Shown in pieces: positions 41,606 through 52,823 of a stretch of DNA of 64,000 bases (position 1 is its first letter; each line of letters starts with the position of its first letter). Origin of the DNA: Streptomyces seoulensis (GTDB lineage: Bacteria > Actinomycetota > Actinomycetes > Streptomycetales > Streptomycetaceae). A model generated the notes under the pieces. It had not been told where the DNA came from. It ran no database searches and was given only the letters and a program-made list of their open reading frames with translations. The DNA lies in assembly GCA_013364255.1 (NCBI GenBank), contig CP054936.1, positions 6,590,353 through 6,654,352 on the forward strand, written 5' to 3'. A program made the translations under genes and the position numbers.

Positions 41606-41791
41606 GCCCCCTCCAACGGGTCCGCCGCCCCGATGGTTACGCGGCGGATGCGGTCGGTGACTCTCCGTCTCCCTGTCCCATCCCCGGCCTCGCGGCGTTC
41701 AGACGGCGCTCAGGGGCATGCGGGGTGGTGCGGTCGTCGACGCGCGCCGTCCCGTGCACCGTTCCACCCCGTCGTGGACGTGTGATGTCAA
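41606..41791. other. first part of the 450-nt divergent gap upstream of nsdA
   Basis: No gene is recognised. The sequence must carry the prim-pol promoter. The second part of the gap holds a 33-codon TTA-containing frame (41792-41893) and, after it, a hairpin cacgagt/actcgtg (41897-41903 with 41918-41924). Confidence 0.3.
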
Positions 41792-41893
41792 GTGAATCGC
41801 GTCGTGGCTGCCGAGAGTTCATTCGAAGGGGTGGCGAATGGTGGCGTTTCCTGGACCGCCATGGTCATCACGGTGATCGTGGGATTACTGTGA
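41792..41893 (+). CDS. possible 33-residue single-helix peptide with a TTA codon
   Basis: GTG 41792 opens a 33-codon frame reading VNRVVAAESSFEGVANGG, followed by the hydrophobic VSWTAMVITVIVGLL. It would be a short peptide with a C-terminal membrane helix. Leu32 is encoded by TTA (41885-41887), the rare codon read by bldA tRNA. No strong Shine-Dalgarno precedes GTG 41792; an internal GTG at 41831 follows gaaggg closely. It lies 163 nt before nsdA. It could be a leader peptide, a small membrane protein, or chance. Confidence 0.3.
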   Translation: MNRVVAAESSFEGVANGGVSWTAMVITVIVGLL

Positions 41894-42055
41894 GTGCACG
41901 AGTCCCGGGGGTCCATGCACTCGTGGGTATGCCGGAGGCAAGTCGCCTTCCCGTTCGACGGCTGAGAAGCGACGGACGGACAGCGGAGCCGACCGGCATT
42001 CTGATAGGGCTTGGCGCACTCGGTGACAAGTGGTCTCAGGAATGGGGGCGTTCCA

Positions 42056-43540
42056 GTGAGCGGCAACGGCGGTGGCGGGACGAACACTGCGAGCGGGGAC
42101 AAGCGACCGAACGAACTGCTCTCCTCGTGGTTCGTCCGCAGCGGCTGGTCCAAGGGCGAGCTGGCCCGCCAGGTCAACCGCCGGGCCCGGCAGCTGGGCG
42201 CCCACCACATCTCCACCGACACCTCCCGCGTGCGCCGCTGGCTGGACGGCGAGAACCCGCGCGAGCCCATCCCGAGGATCCTGTCCGAGCTGTTCTCCGA
42301 GCGCTTCGGCTGCGTGGTCTCCGTGGAAGACCTGGGCCTGCGCACCGCCCGCCAGGCACCCTCCGTGACCGGCGTCGACCTGCCCTGGACCGGCCCGCAG
42401 ACCGTGGCGCTGCTCAGCGAGTTCTCCCGCAGCGACCTGATGCTGGCCCGGCGCGGCTTCCTCGGCACCTCGCTGGCGCTCTCCGCCGGCCCGTCCCTGA
42501 TCGAGCCGCTGCAGCGCTGGCTCGTGCCCACGCCCCCGGCCCCGGCGCGCGAGCCGGAACCGGCCGCCGCCTCCCGCCGCCCCGGCCGGCTCTCCCGCCC
42601 CGAACTGGAGCTGCTGGAGACCACCACGAAGATGTTCCGGCAGTGGGACGCCCAGTGCGGCGGCGGCCTGCGCCGCAAGGCGGTCGTCGGCCAGCTGCAC
42701 GAGGTCACCGACTTCCTCCAGGAACCCCAGCCCGAGGCCACCACCCGGCGCCTGTTCAAGGTCGCCGCCGAACTGGCCGAACTGGCCGGCTGGATGAGCT
42801 ACGACGTCGGACTCCAGCCCACCGCGCAGAAGTACTTCGTACTCGCCCTGCACGCCGCCAAGGAGGCCGGCGACAAGCCGCTCGGCTCCTACGTGCTGTC
42901 CAGCATGAGCCGGCAGATGATCCACCTCGGCCGCCCCGACGACGCGCTGGAACTCATCCACCTCGCCCAGTACGGCAGCCGCGACTGCGCCGGCCCGCGC
43001 ACCCAGTCGATGCTGTATGCGATGGAGGCCCGCGCCTACGCCAACATGGGCCAGCCCGGCCGCTGCAAGCGCGCGGTCCGGATGGCCGAGGACTCCTTCG
43101 CCGACGCCGAGGAATGGGACGAGCCCGACCCCGACTGGATCCGCTTCTTCTCCGAGGCCGAGCTGCACGGCGAGAACAGCCACTCCTTCCGCGACCTCGC
43201 CTACGTCGCCGGCCGCAGCCCCGCCTACGCCTCCCTGGCCCAGCCCCTGATGGAGCGGGCCGTGCGGCTGTTCGCCGAGGACGCCGAGCACCAGCGCTCC
43301 TACGCGCTCAACCTCATCGGCATGGCCACCGTCCACCTGCTCCAGCGCGAGCCCGAGCACAGCACCGAGTACGTCACCCAGGCCATGAAGGTGGCCAAGA
43401 AGGTCCGCTCCGAGCGCGTGAACACCCGCATCCGCAAGACCGTCGACAACGCCGTACGCGACTTCGGCGACCTCAGCGAGGTCATCGACCTCACCGAGCA
43501 GCTCGCCGCCGAGTTACCGGAGACCGCCGAAACCGGCTGA
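42056..43540 (+). CDS. nsdA: NsdA-type negative regulator of differentiation and antibiotic production
   Basis: A 494-residue cytoplasmic regulator. The N-terminus has a helix-turn-helix-like segment (GWSKGELARQVNRRARQLGA ... VRRWLDGENPREPIP); the C-terminal half (about 190-470) is TPR-like helices (AQKYFVLALHAAKEAGDKPL, AQPLMERAVRLFAEDAEHQ). Family and position next to amtB correspond to nsdA of S. coelicolor, whose loss increases sporulation and antibiotic output. GTG 42056 follows ggggg at 8 nt. One TTA codon (43514-43516, near the C-terminus) makes full translation dependent on bldA tRNA. Confidence 0.9.
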   Translation: MSGNGGGGTNTASGDKRPNELLSSWFVRSGWSKGELARQVNRRARQLGAHHISTDTSRVRRWLDGENPREPIPRILSELFSERFGCVVSVEDLGLRTARQAPSVTGVDLPWTGPQTVALLSEFSRSDLMLARRGFLGTSLALSAGPSLIEPLQRWLVPTPPAPAREPEPAAASRRPGRLSRPELELLETTTKMFRQWDAQCGGGLRRKAVVGQLHEVTDFLQEPQPEATTRRLFKVAAELAELAGWMSYDVGLQPTAQKYFVLALHAAKEAGDKPLGSYVLSSMSRQMIHLGRPDDALELIHLAQYGSRDCAGPRTQSMLYAMEARAYANMGQPGRCKRAVRMAEDSFADAEEWDEPDPDWIRFFSEAELHGENSHSFRDLAYVAGRSPAYASLAQPLMERAVRLFAEDAEHQRSYALNLIGMATVHLLQREPEHSTEYVTQAMKVAKKVRSERVNTRIRKTVDNAVRDFGDLSEVIDLTEQLAAELPETAETG

Positions 43541-43723
43541 GACGCCGGCGCCACCCCGAGAACCCCGGCCGCGGCCGGCCCTCCCGAACTGCCCGACTCG
43601 GCTCCCCCGCCAGGTCATCGGAAGGCCGCCGCGGCCGGTTTCGTCTCCTCCGCCCCGTGGCCCGGTGCCCCGGCCGGCCCGCACCCGCCCGTGCACCGGC
43701 CCACACCCGCGATTCACCGACGC
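43541..43723. other. non-coding stretch between nsdA and the amtB regulatory region
   Basis: GC-rich with a perfect palindrome ccggccgcggccgg (43565-43578) that may help end nsdA transcription. No gene is supported. Confidence 0.35.
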
Positions 43724-43759
43724 GTAACACGGCAGGCGCCTTCGTCACCCCGGCGAAAC
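43724..43759 (+). promoter_or_regulatory. GlnR binding region upstream of amtB
   Basis: GTCAC-N6-GAAAC (43744-43748 and 43755-43759) matches the Streptomyces GlnR consensus exactly. A second, weaker half-box GTAAC-N6-GGCGC starts 20 nt earlier (43724-43739), close to the 22-nt spacing of classical paired boxes. It lies 138 nt before the amtB start, so nitrogen-limited activation by GlnR is expected. Confidence 0.75.
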
Positions 43760-43897
43760 AACGGGGGGCGCCCGCCGAAACCGCGCTGCGCCAATCTCAT
43801 GGCGCATAACCGGCCCACCCCTCCTGGCCGGGAATCGCTTCCCGGACCGCGCAAGGCTTCGCCCGCACGGGGCCGTACCCAAGACGAGGAGACGCCG

Positions 43898-45253
43898 ATG
43901 GCACCAGCCATCATGCTTGCGGCGGACGCACCCAAGCTGTCGTCCGCCAACACAGGCTTCATGCTCATCTGTTCCGCCCTGGTGATGCTGATGACCCCGG
44001 GCCTGGCCTTCTTCTACGGAGGCATGGTCCGCGTCAAGAGCACCCTCAACATGCTGATGATGAGCTTCATCAGCCTCGGGATCATCACCATCCTCTGGGT
44101 CCTCTACGGCTTCTCCATGGCCTTCGGCACCGACCACGGCTCACTCGTCGGCTGGAGCTCCGACTACGTCGGCTTCGGCGGGATCGGCAAGACGGACCTG
44201 TGGCCCGGCTACACCATCCCGGTCTTCGTCTTCGCCGTCTTCCAGCTGATGTTCGCGATCATCACACCGGCCCTCATCAGCGGCGCCCTGGCCGACCGGG
44301 TGAAGTTCACCGCCTGGTCGCTGTTCGTGGTGCTGTGGGCCACGATCGTGTACTTCCCGGTCGCCCACTGGGTCTGGGGCACCGGCGGCTGGGCCTTCGA
44401 CCTCGGCGTGATCGACTTCGCCGGCGGCACCGCCGTGCACATCAACGCCGGCGCGGCGGCGCTCGGCGTGATCCTCGTCATCGGCAAGCGCGTCGGCTTC
44501 CGCAAGGACCCGATGCGCCCGCACAGCCTCCCGCTGGTCATGCTCGGCTCCGGACTGCTGTGGTTCGGCTGGTTCGGCTTCAACGCCGGCTCCTGGCTCG
44601 GCAACGACGACGGCGTCGGCCCGCTGATGTTCGTCAACACCCAGGTCGCCACCGCCGCCGCCATGCTCGCCTGGCTCGGCTACGAGAAGATCCGGCACGG
44701 CGCGTGCACCACCCTGGGCGCCGCCTCCGGCGCGGTCGCGGGCCTGGTCGCCATCACCCCCTCCGGCGGCGCGGTCTCCCCGCTCGGCGCGATCGCGGTC
44801 GGCGTCATCGCCGGCGTCCTGTGCGCCATGGCGGTCGGCCTGAAGTACCGGTTCGGCTACGACGACTCCCTGGACGTCGTCGGCGTCCACATGGTCGGCG
44901 GCGTCATCGGCTCCCTGCTGATCGGCCTGTTCGCCAGCGGCGCCGGCCAGTCCGACGTCAAGGGCCTCTTCTACGGCGGCGGCCTGGACCAGTTCTGGAA
45001 GCAGTGCGCCGGCGTCTTCGCGGTCCTCGCCTACTCGCTGATCGCCTCCGCCGTCCTCGCCCTCCTGATCGACAAGACCATCGGGATGCGCGTCCCCGAG
45101 GACGACGAGATCTCCGGCATCGACCGCGCCGAGCACGCCGAGACCGCGTACGACTTCACCGGCGCCGGCGGCGGCGTCATCTCCGCCGGGCCCACCGCCG
45201 CCTCCCAGGGCGGCGCGACGCAGAGCAAGCCGAGCAAGAAGGTGGACGCATGA
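43898..45253 (+). CDS. amtB: ammonium transporter AmtB
   Basis: Trimeric ammonium channel of 451 residues with 11 expected membrane helices. Seen motifs are TPGLAFFYGGMVR near the start, DFAGGTAVHINAGAAAL in the fifth helix region (signature and pore), WFGWFGFNAGS and DVVGVHMVGGVIG with the second pore histidine. The C-terminal tail is the regulatory part that meets GlnK. ATG 43898 follows gaggag at 6 nt. Its stop overlaps glnK (ATGA), giving the amtB-glnK-glnD operon behind a GlnR box. Confidence 0.97.
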   Translation: MAPAIMLAADAPKLSSANTGFMLICSALVMLMTPGLAFFYGGMVRVKSTLNMLMMSFISLGIITILWVLYGFSMAFGTDHGSLVGWSSDYVGFGGIGKTDLWPGYTIPVFVFAVFQLMFAIITPALISGALADRVKFTAWSLFVVLWATIVYFPVAHWVWGTGGWAFDLGVIDFAGGTAVHINAGAAALGVILVIGKRVGFRKDPMRPHSLPLVMLGSGLLWFGWFGFNAGSWLGNDDGVGPLMFVNTQVATAAAMLAWLGYEKIRHGACTTLGAASGAVAGLVAITPSGGAVSPLGAIAVGVIAGVLCAMAVGLKYRFGYDDSLDVVGVHMVGGVIGSLLIGLFASGAGQSDVKGLFYGGGLDQFWKQCAGVFAVLAYSLIASAVLALLIDKTIGMRVPEDDEISGIDRAEHAETAYDFTGAGGGVISAGPTAASQGGATQSKPSKKVDA

Positions 45254-45588
45254 AGCTCATCACCGCCGTCGTCAAGCCGCATCGGCTCGACGAGATCAAG
45301 GAGGCCCTCCAGACCTTCGGCGTCCACGGCCTCACCGTCACCGAGGCCAGCGGCTACGGCCGCCAGCGCGGCCACACCGAGGTCTACCGCGGCGCCGAGT
45401 ACACCGTCGACCTGGTGCCCAAGATCCGCATCGAGGTGCTGGCCGAGGACGACGACGCCGAACAGCTCATCGAAGTCGTCGTCAAGGCGGCCCGGACGGG
45501 CAAGATCGGAGACGGCAAGGTCTGGTCCCTGCCGGTCGAGACGGCCGTACGGGTGCGCACCGGCGAACGCGGCCCGGACGCGCTCTGA
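45250..45588 (+). CDS. glnK: PII nitrogen-regulatory protein GlnK
   Basis: Trimeric PII signal protein of 112 residues that senses ATP/ADP and 2-oxoglutarate and blocks AmtB. The T-loop is intact with the modified residue Tyr51 (GRQRGHTEVYRGAEY), and the B-loop TGKIGDGKVW is present. In Streptomyces the homologue is adenylylated at Tyr51 by GlnD rather than uridylylated. Its start overlaps the amtB stop by 4 nt, coupling synthesis of channel and regulator. Confidence 0.97.
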   Translation: MKLITAVVKPHRLDEIKEALQTFGVHGLTVTEASGYGRQRGHTEVYRGAEYTVDLVPKIRIEVLAEDDDAEQLIEVVVKAARTGKIGDGKVWSLPVETAVRVRTGERGPDAL

Positions 45589-45613
45589 GCGCCACGAGGA
45601 CAGGAGTCGCCGG

Positions 45614-48082
45614 GTGACGGACACCGACACGCGCAACGAAGCAGAGGACTCGGGACCCAGCGGCTACGCGGCGGCCCGGCTGCGCCTCCTCACCGAGGAG
45701 ACGCGGTCCGGGCCGCCGCGCCGTGCCGCCCTCGCCGCCCTCACCGACGACTGGCTGGCCGGCCTGCACGCCGCGGCCGCCCAGGGCCTGCCCGGGGTGT
45801 CCCTGGTCGCCGTCGGCGGCTACGGCCGCGGCGAACTCTCCCCGCGCAGCGACCTCGACCTGCTCCTGCTGCACGACGGCACCGCCCCCGAAGCGGTCGC
45901 CGCCCTCGCCGACCGCCTCTGGTACCCCGTGTGGGATCTCGGGCTCGCCCTCGACCACTCCGTCCGCACCCCGGCCGAGGCCCGCAGGACGGCCGCCGAC
46001 GACCTCAAGGTCCAGCTCGGCCTGCTGGACGCCCGGCACCTGGCCGGCGACCGCGGCCTGACCACCGCGCTGCGCACCCAGATCCTCGCCGACTGGCGCA
46101 ACCAGGCCCCCAAACGCCTGCCCGAACTGCGGGAACTGTGCGCGCGGCGCGCCGAACGCCAGGGCGAACTCCAGTACCTGCTGGAACCCGACCTCAAGGA
46201 GGCCCGCGGCGGCCTGCGCGACGCCACCGCCCTGCGCGCCGTCGCCGCCTCCTGGCTCGCCGACGCCCCCCGCGAGGGCCTCGCCGACGCCCGCCGCCGG
46301 CTGCTCGACGTACGCGACGCCCTCCACCTGACCACCGGCCGCGCCACCGACCGGCTCGCCCTCCAGGAACAGGACCAGGTGGCCGAACACCTCGGCCTCC
46401 TGGACGCCGACACCCTGCTGCGCCAGGTCTACGAGGCCGCCCGCGTCATCTCCTACGCCGCCGACGTCACCTGGCGCGAAGTGGGCCGCGTCCTGGCCGC
46501 GCGCGCCGTGCGGCCCAGGCTGCGCGCCCTGCTCGGCGGCGGGAGGACCAGCGCCGCCGAGCGGACCCCGCTCGCCGAAGGCGTCGTGGAACAGGACGGC
46601 GAGGCCGTCCTCGCCCGCACCGCACGCCCCGAACGCGACCCGGTCCTCCCGCTGCGCGCCGCTGCCGCCGCCGCCCAGGCCGGACTGCCGCTCTCCCTGC
46701 ACGCCGTACGGCGCCTGGCCGCCGCCGCCCGCCCGCTGCCCACGCCCTGGCCGGCCGAGGCCCGCGAACAGCTCGTCACCCTGCTCGGCTCCGGCCGCCC
46801 CACCGTCCAGGTCTGGGAGGCCCTGGAGGCGGAGGGCGTGATCAGCAGGCTGCTGCCCGACTGGGAGCGGGTGCGCTGCCGCCCGCAGCGCAACGCCGTC
46901 CACGTCTGGACCGTCGACCGCCATCTGATCGAGACGGCGGTGCGCGCCGCCGGCTTCACCCGCCGCGTCCACCGCCCCGACCTGCTGCTCGCCGCCGCGC
47001 TGCTGCACGACATCGGCAAGGGCTGGCCCGGCGACCACTCCGTGGCCGGCGAGACCATCGCCCGCGACGTGGCCGGGCGGATCGGCTTCGACCACGCCGA
47101 CGCGGCCGTGCTCGCCACCCTCGTCCGCCACCACCTGCTCCTCGTGGAGACCGCCACCCGCCGCGACCTGGACGACCCCGCCACCGTCGGCGCCGTCGCC
47201 GAGACGGTCGGCGCCCAGGGCACCCTGGAACTGCTGCACGCCCTGACCGAGGCCGACGCCCTGGCCACCGGCCCGGCCGCCTGGTCCTCCTGGCGCGCCT
47301 CCCTCGTCGCCGACCTGGTCCGCCGGGTCGCCGCCCTCCTCGCGGGCGAGGAGCCCGAGACCCCGGAACCGGCCGCCGCGCCCACCGCCGAACAGGAACG
47401 GCTCGCCGTCGAGGCCTTCCGCACCGGCGGCCCGGTCCTCACCCTGCGCCCCCAGGCCGGAGCCCCGGACGAGGACGGGAACCCCGCGGACCCCGCGCGC
47501 GAGCCCGAGCCCCTCGGCGTCGAACTGCTCCTCGCCGTCCCCGACCAGCCCGGAGTGCTGCCCGCGGTGGCCGGCGTCCTCGCCGTGCACCGGCTGACCG
47601 TCCGCACGGCCGAACTGCGCTCCCTGGAACTGCCCGACGGCGTCGACGACTCCACCGTCCTGCTGCTGAACTGGCGCGTCGCCGCCGAGTACGGCTCGCT
47701 GCCGCAGGCCGCCCGGCTCCGCGCCGACCTGGTCCGGGCGCTGGACGGCAGCCTGGACGTCGCCGGCCGGCTCGCCGAGCGCGACGCCGCCTATCCGCGC
47801 CGCCGCGGCGTGCCGCCGCCCCCGCCGCGGGTGACGGTCGCCCCGGCCGCCTCCCGGCACGCCACCGTCATCGAGGTCCGCGCCCAGGACGCGCCCGGCC
47901 TGCTGTTCCGCCTCGGCCAGTCCCTGGAGGACGCGAAGGTACGGGTGCGCAGCGCGCACGTCTCCACGCTGGGCGCCAACGCGGTGGACGCCTTCTACGT
48001 CACCGCCCTGGACGGCGCCCCGCTCCCGGACGAGGAGGCCGCCTCGGTGGCCCGGCGGCTGGAGGAGACGCTGCGGGGGTGA
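45614..48082 (+). CDS. glnD: PII nucleotidyltransferase GlnD
   Basis: Bifunctional PII-modifying enzyme of 822 residues. The nucleotidyltransferase site is VGGYGRGELSPRSDLDLLLL (GGYGRGEL 68-75, DLD 80-82). An HD hydrolase domain has LLHDIGKGWPGDH near residue 465, and two ACT domains follow (about 635-720 and 750-822) for glutamine sensing. In actinobacteria it adenylylates and deadenylylates GlnK. GTG 45614 has aggag 8 nt upstream. It starts 25 nt after glnK, the last gene of the amtB operon. Confidence 0.97.
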   Translation: MTDTDTRNEAEDSGPSGYAAARLRLLTEETRSGPPRRAALAALTDDWLAGLHAAAAQGLPGVSLVAVGGYGRGELSPRSDLDLLLLHDGTAPEAVAALADRLWYPVWDLGLALDHSVRTPAEARRTAADDLKVQLGLLDARHLAGDRGLTTALRTQILADWRNQAPKRLPELRELCARRAERQGELQYLLEPDLKEARGGLRDATALRAVAASWLADAPREGLADARRRLLDVRDALHLTTGRATDRLALQEQDQVAEHLGLLDADTLLRQVYEAARVISYAADVTWREVGRVLAARAVRPRLRALLGGGRTSAAERTPLAEGVVEQDGEAVLARTARPERDPVLPLRAAAAAAQAGLPLSLHAVRRLAAAARPLPTPWPAEAREQLVTLLGSGRPTVQVWEALEAEGVISRLLPDWERVRCRPQRNAVHVWTVDRHLIETAVRAAGFTRRVHRPDLLLAAALLHDIGKGWPGDHSVAGETIARDVAGRIGFDHADAAVLATLVRHHLLLVETATRRDLDDPATVGAVAETVGAQGTLELLHALTEADALATGPAAWSSWRASLVADLVRRVAALLAGEEPETPEPAAAPTAEQERLAVEAFRTGGPVLTLRPQAGAPDEDGNPADPAREPEPLGVELLLAVPDQPGVLPAVAGVLAVHRLTVRTAELRSLELPDGVDDSTVLLLNWRVAAEYGSLPQAARLRADLVRALDGSLDVAGRLAERDAAYPRRRGVPPPPPRVTVAPAASRHATVIEVRAQDAPGLLFRLGQSLEDAKVRVRSAHVSTLGANAVDAFYVTALDGAPLPDEEAASVARRLEETLRG

Positions 48083-48096
48083 CCCGCTTTCGGAGG

Positions 48097-48131
48097 TTCG
48101 TTCCCTTCCGTCGGAGACGGGCGGGAACGAA
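48097..48131 (+). terminator. hairpin ending the amtB-glnK-glnD operon
   Basis: Outer arms ttcgttccc / gggaacgaa (48097-48105 with 48123-48131) enclose an inner ccgtc-gga-gacgg hairpin. No U-tract follows. A -10-like TACCCT for ffh is just downstream (48149-48154). Confidence 0.5.
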
Positions 48132-48199
48132 TCGCTTGCGGGGGCGGATACCCTGGAGGGCAGCCCAAGACGACCCCTACCCCGAGGACCGACGCCGCC

Positions 48200-49750
48200 G
48201 TGTTCGATACTCTCTCCGATCGCCTCTCAGCGACTTTCAAGAGCCTGCGTGGCAAGGGGCGGCTGACCGAGGCGGACATCGACGCCACGGCTCGCGAGAT
48301 CCGCATCGCCCTCCTCGAAGCGGACGTGGCCCTCCCGGTCGTCCGCACGTTCATCAAGAACGTCAAGGAGCGCGCCCTCGGGGCCGAGGTCTCCAAGGCC
48401 CTGAACCCCGCCCAGCAGGTTCTCAAGATCGTCAACGACGAGCTGGTGACCATCCTGGGTGGCGAGACCCGCCGGCTGCGCTTCGCCAAGCAGCCGCCCA
48501 CCGTGATCATGCTGGCCGGCCTCCAGGGCGCCGGCAAGACCACGCTGGCGGGCAAGCTGGGCCGCTGGCTCAAGGAGCAGGGCCACTCCCCGCTGCTGGT
48601 CGCCTGCGACCTCCAGCGCCCCAACGCCGTCAACCAGCTCAGCGTCGTCGCCGAGCGCGCCGGCGTGGCCGTCTACGCCCCCGAGCCGGGCAACGGCGTG
48701 GGCGACCCGGTCAAGGTCGCCAAGGACTCCATCGAGTTCGCCAAGTCCAAGGTCCACGACATCGTGATCGTGGACACCGCCGGCCGCCTGGGCATCGACC
48801 AGGAGATGATGCGGCAGGCCGCGGACATCCGGGACGCGGTCGGCCCCGACGAGATCCTCTTCGTCGTCGACGCGATGATCGGCCAGGACGCGGTCAACAC
48901 CGCGGAGGCCTTCCGCGACGGCGTCGGCTTCGACGGCGTGGTGCTCTCCAAGCTCGACGGCGACGCCCGCGGCGGCGCGGCCCTGTCGATCCGGCAGATC
49001 ACCGGCAAGCCGATCATGTTCGCGTCCAACGGGGAGAAGCTCGACGAGTTCGACGCCTTCCACCCGGACCGGATGGCCTCCCGCATCCTCGACATGGGCG
49101 ACCTGCTCACCCTGATCGAGCAGGCGGAGAAGACGTTCAGTCAGGAAGAGGCCGAGAAGATGGCCTCCAAGCTGGCGTCGAAGAAGGGCCAGGACTTCAC
49201 CCTGGACGACTTCCTGTCCCAGATGGAGCAGGTCAGGAAGATGGGCAGCATCAGCAAGCTGCTCGGGATGCTGCCCGGCATGGGGCAGATCAAGGACCAG
49301 ATCAACAACATCGACGAGCGCGACGTCGACCGCACCGCCGCGATCATCAAGTCGATGACCCCCGGCGAGCGCCAGGACCCGACGATCATCAACGGCTCCC
49401 GCCGGGCCCGTATCGCCAAGGGCTCCGGCGTCGAGGTCAGCGCCGTCAAGAACCTGGTCGAGCGGTTCTTCGAGGCCCGCAAGATGATGTCCCGGATGGC
49501 CCAGGGCGGCGGCATGCCCGGCATGCCGGGGATCCCGGGCATGGGCGGCGGCCCCGGCCGTGTCAAGAAGCAGCCGAAGAAGGCCAAGGGCAAGCAGCGC
49601 TCGGGCAACCCGATGAAGCGCAAGCAGCAGGAGCAGGAGGAGGCCGCGCGCCGCGCCGCCGCGGCCCAGGGCGGCGGCGCCCTCGGACTGCCGCAGCAGG
49701 GCGCCGAGGACTTCGAGCTGCCCGACGAGTTCAAGAAGTTCATGGGCTAG
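48200..49750 (+). CDS. ffh: signal recognition particle protein Ffh
   Basis: SRP54 GTPase of 516 residues that binds signal peptides and 4.5S RNA and pairs with FtsY. The NG domain shows ALLEADVALPVV, G1 GLQGAGKT (107-114), DTAGR (192-196) and SKLDGDARGG. The M domain (about 300-450) is Met-rich with the RNA-binding IINGSRRARIAKGSG, followed by a Met/Gly run (MAQGGGMPGMPGIPGM) and a basic, Gln-rich tail longer than in E. coli. The start is GTG 48200. It is preceded by the glnD terminator and followed by its own hairpin. Confidence 0.98.
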   Translation: MFDTLSDRLSATFKSLRGKGRLTEADIDATAREIRIALLEADVALPVVRTFIKNVKERALGAEVSKALNPAQQVLKIVNDELVTILGGETRRLRFAKQPPTVIMLAGLQGAGKTTLAGKLGRWLKEQGHSPLLVACDLQRPNAVNQLSVVAERAGVAVYAPEPGNGVGDPVKVAKDSIEFAKSKVHDIVIVDTAGRLGIDQEMMRQAADIRDAVGPDEILFVVDAMIGQDAVNTAEAFRDGVGFDGVVLSKLDGDARGGAALSIRQITGKPIMFASNGEKLDEFDAFHPDRMASRILDMGDLLTLIEQAEKTFSQEEAEKMASKLASKKGQDFTLDDFLSQMEQVRKMGSISKLLGMLPGMGQIKDQINNIDERDVDRTAAIIKSMTPGERQDPTIINGSRRARIAKGSGVEVSAVKNLVERFFEARKMMSRMAQGGGMPGMPGIPGMGGGPGRVKKQPKKAKGKQRSGNPMKRKQQEQEEAARRAAAAQGGGALGLPQQGAEDFELPDEFKKFMG

Positions 49751-49790
49751 CGGTTCCCCCGGCCACGGCGTCCCCCGCGGCCACGGCGTC

Positions 49791-49824
49791 GAGGGCGTCC
49801 CTTCCGCGAGGAGGGGGCGCCCTC
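49791..49824 (+). terminator. hairpin after ffh
   Basis: gagggcgtccc (49791-49801) pairs with 49814-49824, with one G-U, around a 12-nt loop. Just before it the 13-nt motif cggccacggcgtc occurs twice (near 49769 and 49778-49790). Confidence 0.6.
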
Positions 49825-49864
49825 AGCGCGTGCCAGGGTCGGCTATCTGCCGTAACGTCCAGAT

Positions 49865-51925
<2,061 letters not shown>

Positions 51926-51968
51926 TCCGGCCACCACGACCCGGGACCCGGTCGGGGCGTCCGCGCGG

Positions 51969-52823
51969 TCAGGGCGTCAGCGCGATCAGGTAGCGGAACA
52001 CGTTCGGCATCCACACCGTGCCGTCGGGCCGCTGGTGGGCGTGCAGGGCCTCGGCCAGCTCCTTGGCGACCTGGCCGGCGTCGCCCGCTTCGACCGCCGC
52101 GTCGAACAGCCCGGTGGAGAGCATGCCGCGCACCGCGCTGTCGAGACCGGCGTAGCCGAACGGGCAGGCCACCCGCCCGGAGCCGGCGGGTCGCAGACCG
52201 GCGCGCCGGGCCACGTCCTCCAGGCCGTCGCGCGCGGCGGGGCGGGCGGCCTCCGGCCCGCCGACGGCCCGCAGCACCGAGGAGGTGGCGCACCGCTCCG
52301 ACGGTCCCCAGCCGGCCAGCACGACGGCCGCCCCGCGCCCGGCGAGCGGCACCGCCGCGGACAGCAGTTCGCTCAGCTGTTCGCCGTCGCCGGGCAGGCA
52401 CCCGACCGGGTCGAACGCGGTGATCAGGTCGTACGGCGGTCCCGGGACGCCGTCCGGGGTCTTCTCGCCGAGGAGGTCGGTGAGCGGCCCGTCGACGATC
52501 CGGACGGTCGCCCGCGCGGGCGCGCCTGCCGGCCGGGGCAGCAGGCGGCGGCGCGCGAGGGCGAGCCGTTCGGGGCAGGAGGGGCCCGCGCCGGTGACCG
52601 CCGCCCCTCTGGCCGCCGCCGTCAGCAGGGCCAGCCCGGACCCGCAGCCCAGGGCCAGCAGCCGGGTGCCGGCGCCCACCTCCAGTCGCTCGTACACGGC
52701 CTCGTGGAGCGGCACCAGCATCCGCTCCTGGATCTCGGACCAGTCACGCGCGCGTGCACGCGGGTCCGCCCAGGGGCCGGGCCCCGTCGGGGACACGTGC
52801 TGACGCACGAGCGTAGGTGTCAT
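51969..52823 (-). CDS. SAM-dependent methyltransferase-like protein
   Basis: A 284-residue protein with a Rossmann methyltransferase motif I (LLALGCGSGLALL, near residue 60), a motif II-like VTGAGPS and an ITAFDPVGCLPG segment, suggesting SAM binding. Motif I has Ala-Leu-Gly rather than the usual Asp/Glu-x-G, so activity is not certain. The substrate is unknown. The start is ATG 52823; a TTG at 52838 would add five residues. It is convergent with the ftsH gene across 43 nt, and upstream is a 567-nt gap. Confidence 0.75.
   Translation of the reverse strand: MTPTLVRQHVSPTGPGPWADPRARARDWSEIQERMLVPLHEAVYERLEVGAGTRLLALGCGSGLALLTAAARGAAVTGAGPSCPERLALARRRLLPRPAGAPARATVRIVDGPLTDLLGEKTPDGVPGPPYDLITAFDPVGCLPGDGEQLSELLSAAVPLAGRGAAVVLAGWGPSERCATSSVLRAVGGPEAARPAARDGLEDVARRAGLRPAGSGRVACPFGYAGLDSAVRGMLSTGLFDAAVEAGDAGQVAKELAEALHAHQRPDGTVWMPNVFRYLIALTP

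Noticed and set aside
45482..47959. An 825-codon minus-strand frame opposite glnD
   Set aside because: Antisense shadow of glnD; no domain, no ribosome binding site, composition typical of such shadows.
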